Source: Lotus japonicus (lineage: Eukaryota > Streptophyta > Magnoliopsida > Fabales > Fabaceae). Taken from it: DNA of 64,000 nucleotides. The notes beneath the pieces are model-generated. The model saw nothing but the letters and a program-made list of their open reading frames with translations, ran no database searches and was not told the DNA's origin. Made by a program: the position numbers and the translations under genes. The stretch's first letter is position 1. Each line of letters opens with the position of its first letter. Shown here piece by piece: positions 57,873 through 64,000 of this stretch. The stretch covers positions 77,796,732-77,860,731 of the forward strand of contig NC_080044.1 in the NCBI RefSeq assembly GCF_012489685.1, given 5' to 3'.

Positions 57873-58400
57873 TAATAATTACAAACTTACGTAGAAATAG
57901 AACTAACAATAAATCATACAATTAACTTTATTACTCATACTAAATAAATGTAAATTCTTTTAAACAAACTCAATTCTTTAATTAGAATTTTTAGAAATAC
58001 AAAATTTAATTTTTTCATATTATTAATTTTAATAAATATATCAACACAAAATATAAATTTCTTGAATGAAAATAGTGAATATTTGTAATGTGTTGTAGAC
58101 TAATGAAGAATGATATCAACACATATATATAGCTAGTAAACATGTATTATAATGTGTTATCTAAACATGCATTTTTTGTTTCTTAAATGAAAAGATATAG
58201 ACTCTATGAGATAATCTAGATTCCAGAAGTTTCTAGATATGTTTTAAATTTAAATTTATGAATATGATAAATATATATATATATATATAAAATAATTTAC
58301 ATGATATAAATATATTTTTATCAAATAATTAGTAATAATTAATTTTTTTATTAAATCATTTTAATGTTCAATATTTCATTTTTTTATTTTATTTAGTACT
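57873..58400 (+). repeat. Segmental duplication, copy 2 (pairs with 31,690-32,345)
   Basis: Non-coding continuation of copy D. ACTTACGTAGAAATAGAACT, AATCATACAATTAACTTTAT, AGCTAGTAAACATGTATT and TAGACTCTATGAGATAATCT match 31,700-32,190 in order. One difference is a stretch near 31,930-32,030 (the phrase GAAACAGAATTAATATATTG) that is absent here. An (AT)n run at 58,268-58,290 is longer than in copy 1. Confidence 0.85.
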
Positions 58401-59405
58401 CCTAGTTATATATATTTTATTAATTTAAAATGACTAAATATGAAAATTGAATTTAAGGTTTTATATTTAAATGATATATTTAACAATATGGATAATTTTT
58501 GTCAAACTATAAATGTGTTATATTATATTGTCACGAAGAGGGCAATATATTAATTTTTTTCTACAATGAAATACTTTCATTCGTAATAAAAGTTTTTTTT
58601 TCCCGTTCAAATCGGCGTCAGTAACTTCCAATGGCTATGGTTGTTTCTAAGCAGTGCTCTCAACTATTATCTTTAAATAATACATTTATTATGCTCTTTG
58701 CTATCATAGCCACTTCCACATTAAACTTGCAACCTTAATCCTAAGAAGACGTTACCAATAACTTTTGAAAATAATTTGTAAATATTACCGAGGAGCTTGC
58801 TAATGATTGATCTTTCATCGTCAATAATTTCTTTTTATTGACGACTATTAGGTCTTACGACAATTTTTAACTATCGTTAATTCGTGTTTTTCTTATAGTG
58901 AATATCATATTGTAAATTGTAGTTTAACTTTATATATTATAATATATTAAAGTGATTTTAAAGGTGTGAAAAATGTATTTTAAGGAAAAGTGATATGAAA
59001 GGTTATACTATATTCATTCCAACATATCTTAAAAAAATTATTATTTGATGCTCATGTCTTGGATGTTGATGAAGATAAAAATGTTCCTGAAACATAGGAG
59101 AGTTTTCCAATTGTTTAAAATTGCATATGTGACATGATATGTAGGGTGAGATTTTAATTAATGTGGTAGCTTCACATCTCAACTTTAGATTTAATATATT
59201 ATTATTAAAGTAAGACACGCAAAATGCTTAAACATATAATTATTTTGTAAGATTGTTGACGGATTAGTAATAATTATGATAATACTAATACATAAATAAA
59301 TGATGGATAAAATTGGGTGCTGACATCTAGTCTCTTCCAACTTCCAAATGACAACTAAGTTAAATATGTGATGTGGTTGAAGTAAATGACACGTGAAAAC
59401 ACTAC
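58401..59405. other. Very AT-rich intergenic DNA
   Basis: No gene recognised. The 71- and 73-codon minus frames (59,003-59,412) have no domain features. The word AAAGTTTTTTTTTCCC near 58,590 and the inverted TTCTTTTTATTGACGA region near 58,830 hint at old MITE ends, but they could not be paired. Confidence 0.35.
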
Positions 59406-59409
59406 ATTT

Positions 59410-59715
59410 CACACTTCAAATTTATTATATTATAATAGATAGATTGCTCCACTATATGCATAGTTTATTATAGTAGAAATTGGAAAAGAGATTTATGAGA
59501 GATAAAGATATGAGAGAAAGACAATGTTACCGCGTTTGGTTTGTGAAGAGTTAAGTCGGGGACATAAGTCAGGTGTGTCACGCGACATTTTACAATCTCT
59601 TCAATTTATAGATAAATGGACTAATGGAGGCATAAAACTATTAATACCACCCCACACCTTTTCATGTCGTGCGGATAAAATTTGAGTATAACACACTTTT
59701 ATTTTAAGTGAAGTA
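59410..59715 (+). repeat. Promoter-side repeat of an IRE1-like unit, left part (pairs with 28,800-29,075)
   Basis: GCTCCACTATATGCATAGTT, GGTTTGTGAAGAGTTAAGTC, ACATTTTACAATCTCTTC and GTGCGGATAAAATTTGAGTA match 28,820-29,040 in order. The similarity breaks at 59,715, where the Helitron starts, and resumes at about 63,790. Confidence 0.8.
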
Positions 59716-60399
59716 CTAGTGTTTTTTTACCCGCGCGTTGCACGGGGAATATGTCTATTGTATTTGATACATCGATTCATATTTTAAACTATAAATATTT
59801 AAGATGCTAAGAATATAAGAATAATCATAATAAAGATGTAGATATTTAAAGGGCACAAATTTTGAAAAACACAGAAGTTAATAAACCAAAAGCTTTAATT
59901 TTTGCATATGTGAGGTATAACTGAATTTTGTTTGTGAAGATGTATACTCGTGTTGCATAAAGGGTAATGCTTTTGTGCTTTAGATATATAACGTACAATA
60001 CATAAATATATAATTATTTTTTAAATTATTAAAAATACACTTAAGTTATAGAAAATGAATTTTATTTTTTTTAACTCGTACAAATTTTCATTTTCATGTA
60101 AAATGTTTCTCCCCGTGAGATCTCGTAACTCTAATTTGTTAGCACTAATAAATTCAGGTCATAATTTTATAGTACATATGTATTAATATTTTGTATTCCT
60201 CGTACTTTTCTTACTATCAAATTATTATAGTTATATACTTATATAAATATACACTCTTAAAATTTTGAAAATAATACTAAAGTTAATTATATTAAATTTA
60301 TTCTCTTAAAATAATATCAATTAATTAGTTTAGAATATAATAATTGTATAAAAAAAAAGTATAATGATACTTTTTATAAAAGATCCAAGCTAAAATCAA

Positions 60400-60575
60400 G
60401 AAATAAATAACTTAAATCTTAATCAAATCTAAAATTTAAAAAGGTACTAATTAAAGATAGATAAAAACTACCAAAGTCTAGCAAATCTCAATAAAAACTC
60501 ATAAAACCCTGAATTAAATAAAAATCCGAAAATTCAATAAAAATACGATAAAAATTAATTAACACTCTTAAGGGA
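60400..60575 (+). repeat. Helitron-internal module, first of several copies
   Basis: A module of about 170 bp with the words AATCAAATCTAAAATTTAAA, AAGGTACTAATT, AACTCATAAAA and AAAATCCGAAAATTCAATAA occurs here. It recurs in the same direction at about 62,320-62,500 and 63,362-63,545, inverted at about 61,195-61,325, and as short ends at 62,530-62,562 and 63,572-63,605. The repeats make the element partly palindromic. Confidence 0.8.
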
Positions 60576-61690
60576 ATATGTAACTATATGGTTTAGAACT
60601 TATGAAAGGTGCTGGTAGACTGGCGGTATGTTTTTCACGGGAATTGAAAACCTTTTACCATGTACATTATGAGAGGGAAGGTAACGTTTGGCACAAAGAA
60701 AACTTATATAAGAACAGAGAGGGAAATATTGAATGGTAACATATTAACCATGTAATCAATATTTTAATTGTAAACATAAACGGGATGCCAATCATAAATA
60801 GATAAATATTTTTAATTTAAATTCACTTTAAATCTTTTGAAATATTAATAAAATATACAACAAAAAGTTCATATGCAAACAAATAAATGTTCTCAAGATT
60901 TAGCTTAAGCAAATAAGGGACCATAAAATTCTAAAGAAAATTCACCATTCCAGAAAAAAAAATGCAACCTAGCAATAGGATTTGGCAATTCCAAATTAAC
61001 ACTAACCTATAGGTATTTAGTTGTAGAAGAATCCCACCAAAACTATGAACAAATCTAAATTGCAAGGTGAAATGAATCACACTACTTTTTCGCCTACCTC
61101 GGTTAATTAAAAAATATATATTTTCTATTGTTTTATATGCACAATATTTTTTTTATTGATCTCAGGTTAATTATATTCTCATAAAAAATACATTTTTAAA
61201 TTTTAGATTTGATTAGGATTTAGATTGTTTATTTCTTGATTTTATCTTAATTTATTTTTGATTTATTTATAGAGTATTAATTAAATTTTATGGTATTTTT
61301 AGTGAATTTTCTGATTTTTATTTTATATGCACAATATTTTTTTTATTGATCTCACCTTGCTTATGTTAGTCAATAAGACTATGTTTGTATAAATGTTCAC
61401 ATACATTCAAATGCACCTATATCTCAATCTTTATTAGTAGTACATGCCTCAAATTAAAGTACGTACTTTTGGCCATTAACCTTAAGATTTGGATAACACA
61501 CAGCAGTAAGATCTGGTTAGCCTAATTCATAAGCTTACAACATCAAAGAAACTTTTAATCCCCCCTTAAAAAAGTGAGAACAGATGGAAAACAATTCACC
61601 TTTCATGACCAGTGAGAACATATAAATGTTGAAATAACATACATAACAATGAAAAAAAATAAATGGGATGTTCATCTATCAATGTTAATT

Positions 61691-63776
61691 TTTTTTATCA
61701 ACAAACACATTAATACATGAACATTACAAAACAATAATAATGAAACATAGAATGGGTTAAAACATGCTTTGGCGAACAAAAGACACTTCTAGAACTACAT
61801 GAAAGAATCATTAAAATTGAAGAAGAAGGACTACCAGAGATATGAGGAAAATGATATGCCTTTGACTTTTGAGTGATAACAATTCTTAGTCTACAAAGCC
61901 ACAAAGCATTGTTTTTTACATACCTGGAACAAAGAGGCTGAAGCAAGAAGTGAGAAACTCGTTTTTGAGTTTGAAGAACATGCACTCTCAAATCTCAATT
62001 GTGATTTCCCTCTGTAACCATAAAAAAAATTCTCAATTGTGATGGGGATAAATTTATAATGAAAAATTTAATTGAAGTGAAGGTCCATGTTGTTTTTGAA
62101 GCATATATGATATGAGGTTTGCCATGGTTGAGATGAAGAAGGGAGAAATAGAGAAAATTGTGTGAGAATTTTGGAGATAGAGAACGTATGAAGGTTTTTT
62201 TTGCTCTTCTAACCCTTTTTATTTTCTAATATAGATTGATATTGATACTCTATATAAAAAACAATATTTTTTAGGAAGATTTTTTTAACAGAAACTATCT
62301 AACAAAGATACATAAAAACAAATAACCTAAATCCTAATCAAATCTAAAATTTAAAAAGGTATTAAATAAATTTAGATAAAAACTATCAAAATCTAGCAAA
62401 TCACAATAAAAACTCATAAAATTCTGAAATAATTAAAAATCCGAAAATTCAATAAAAAATACCATAAAAATTAATTAATGCTCTAAAAATAAATTAAAAA
62501 TAAATTAAGATTAAATTAAGAAATAAACAACCTAAATCCTAATCAAATCTAAAATTTAATGTGGCAAATAGAGCCAAGGTGGAAAAGCTGATGTGTAAAT
62601 TATTAAATGCGAATTAATAGGTGGAAAAGCTGACGTGTAAATAATTAAGTGAGAATTAATCTCGAAACGACACGTCACTAACTTGACCTGTGAGAGCGAC
62701 ACGTCATGCTAGAAGTTGTTCTTTTCTAATATTTTTTTTATCAACAAACACATTAATACATGAACATTACAAAACAATAATAATGAAACATAGAATGGGT
62801 TAAAACATGCTTTGGCGAACAAAAGACACTTCTAGAACTACATGAAAGAATCATTAAAATTGAAGAAGAAGGACTACCAGAGATATGAGGAAAATGATAT
62901 GCCTTTGACTTTTGAGTGATAACAATTCTTAGTCTACAAAGCCACAAAACATTGTTTTTTACATACCTGGAACAAAGAGGCTGAAGCAAGAAGTGAGAAA
63001 CTCGTTTTTGAGTTTGAAGAACATGCACTCTCAAATCTCAATTGTGATTTCCCTCTGTAACCATAAAAAAAATTTCTCAATTGTGATGGGGATAAATTTA
63101 TAATGAAAAATTTAATTGAAGTGAAGGTCCATGTTGTTTTTGAAGCATATATGATATGAGATTTGCCATGGTTGAGATGAAGAAGGGAGAAATAGAGAAA
63201 ATTGTGTGAGAATTTTGGAGATAGAGAACGTAAGAAGGTTTTTTTTGCTCTTCTAACCCTTTTTATTTTCTAATATAGATTGATATTGATACTCTATATA
63301 AAAAACAATATTTTTTAGGAAGATTTTTTTAACAGAAACTATCTAACAAAGATACATAAAAACAAACAACCTAAATCCTAATCAAATCTAAAATTTAAAA
63401 AGGTACTAAATAAATTTAGATAAAAACTATCAAAATCTAGCAAATCACAATAAAAACTCATAAAATTCTGAATTAATTAAAAATCCGAAAATTCAATAAA
63501 AAATACCATAAAAATTAATTAATGCTCTAAAAATAAATTAAAAATAAATTAAGATTAAATTAAGAAATAAACAACCTAAATCCTAATCAAATCTAAAATT
63601 TAATGTGGCAAATAGAGTCAAGGTGGAAAAGCTGATGTGTAAATTATTAAATGAGAATTAATAGGTGGAAAAGCTGACGTGTAAATAATTAAGTGAGAAT
63701 TAATCTCGGAACGACACGTCACTAACTTGGCCTGTGAGAGCGACACGTCATGCTAGAAGTTGTTCTTTTCTAATAT
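61691..63776 (-). repeat. Near-identical 1,043-bp tandem duplication inside the Helitron
   Basis: Unit 1 (61,691-62,733) and unit 2 (62,734-63,776) differ at only a few positions, for example one codon of the 93-codon frame (61,710-61,991 and 62,753-63,034, both minus). Each unit ends with the Helitron 5'-terminal region (CTTTTCTAATAT on the plus strand). The 93-codon frame has no domain features and is probably not a gene. The high identity points to a recent event. Confidence 0.9.
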
Positions 63777-63783
63777 ATATAGA

Positions 63784-64000
63784 TAGATATAAATATAGAT
63801 GAAAAGAATACAAAATACATAGAGTACGGTGCACATAAGAATAAGAATGATATGAATAAGTGTGAGATGGTATTAGTAATTTTACCCTAAACCTAGCTTT
63901 AGGTTGCAGCCATCACCATTCACCAACACACTTGAGCAGAATCACACCTTCACACCACACAAATGGGCAATAACAAACAACAAAGATTCAGAACTCACCG
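63784..64000 (+). repeat. Promoter-side repeat resumed after the Helitron, then unidentified sequence
   Basis: GTACGGTGCACATAAGAATA, then ATGATATGAATAAGTGTGAG (63,826-63,866) match 29,098-29,136, the continuation of the promoter-side repeat. From about 63,880 to the end the sequence is richer in C and A and may be the 5' UTR of a gene beyond the window; I cannot tell which. Confidence 0.6.

Larger units (their letters stand above)
59716..63783 (-). mobile_element. Non-autonomous Helitron, ~4.07 kb
   Basis: Read on the minus strand, the 5' end is TCTATATATATTAGAAAAG (about 63,783; TCTATC four bases further out is also possible). The 3' end is CTAG at 59,719-59,716, followed by a host T. Ten bases before CTAG lies a GC-rich hairpin, CCCGTGCAACGCGCGGG (59,746-59,730), with a 7-bp stem, one mismatch and a 3-base loop. 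5' TC, 3' hairpin plus CTRR, insertion between A and T and no target duplication are the Helitron signature. The related host segment near 29,060-29,080 lacks the insert. No Rep/helicase frame is present, so it is non-autonomous. The interior is repeat-rich (see the tandem duplication and the modules). Confidence 0.85.

Noticed and set aside
61710..63034. Two nearly identical 93-codon minus-strand frames as a duplicated gene
   Set aside because: They are part of the 1,043-bp tandem duplication inside a Helitron. They have no domain, and conservation reflects recent duplication and not selection.

Overview
The window is nuclear DNA of a dicot plant. Genes are split by short GT-AG introns, intergenic DNA is very AT-rich, and the sequence is full of plant transposons (hAT, Mutator-like and Stowaway MITEs, SINEs, Copia and LINE remnants, a Helitron). 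The style of the proteins and repeats suggests a papilionoid legume, but that is an impression and not proof. I see no bacterial, organellar or CRISPR features and no RNA genes.

Five genes look intact. (1) A fasciclin-like arabinogalactan protein of the FLA19-21 type (18,649-19,974, minus). (2) Head-to-head with it, 406 bp away, a thylakoid-lumen FKBP of the FKBP16-2/PnsL4 type (20,381-21,610, plus, five exons). (3) A heavy-metal-associated isoprenylated protein, HIPP (23,914-24,465, minus, two exons). (4) CELLULOSE SYNTHASE INTERACTIVE 1, CSI1/POM2 (35,887 to about 46,281, minus, seven coding exons), a giant armadillo-repeat plus C2 protein that couples cellulose synthase to microtubules. 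(5) The MICOS subunit MIC60/mitofilin (50,031-56,256, minus, twelve exons that sum exactly in frame to 707 residues). These five do not form one pathway; they are ordinary neighbours.

The left 17 kb is a graveyard. A TORTIFOLIA1/SPIRAL2-like microtubule-protein gene is scrambled at 1-1,552, with its C-terminal coding block inverted between a HEAT-repeat exon and the following exons. An orphan last exon of the same family lies at 7,992-8,183. Between them sits a GC-richer LTR-like remnant split by two hAT-type elements with perfect 8-bp target duplications. From 8.4 to 13.5 kb there are at least three decayed fragments of IRE1-like kinase/endoribonuclease genes, two of which form an inverted repeat.

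More IRE1-like material lies at 30.3-31.7 kb and 57.7-57.9 kb. The surrounding non-coding DNA is also duplicated: 28.8-29.3 with 59.4-59.7 plus 63.8 kb, 31.5-32.3 with 57.7-58.4 kb, and 29.2 with 32.4 kb. So CSI1 and MIC60 sit inside what looks like a broken tandem array of IRE1-like units. One promoter-side copy is interrupted by a 4.1-kb Helitron (59,716 to about 63,783) that carries a 1,043-bp tandem duplication; the paralogous copy at 29 kb serves as an empty site.

The most interesting signals are the dispersed IRE1-like cluster with its inverted-repeat pair, the inversion inside the TORTIFOLIA1-like gene, the Helitron with its paralogous empty site, and a coding minisatellite in MIC60. 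All assignments come from reading the sequence and from memory of the families; no search was run.
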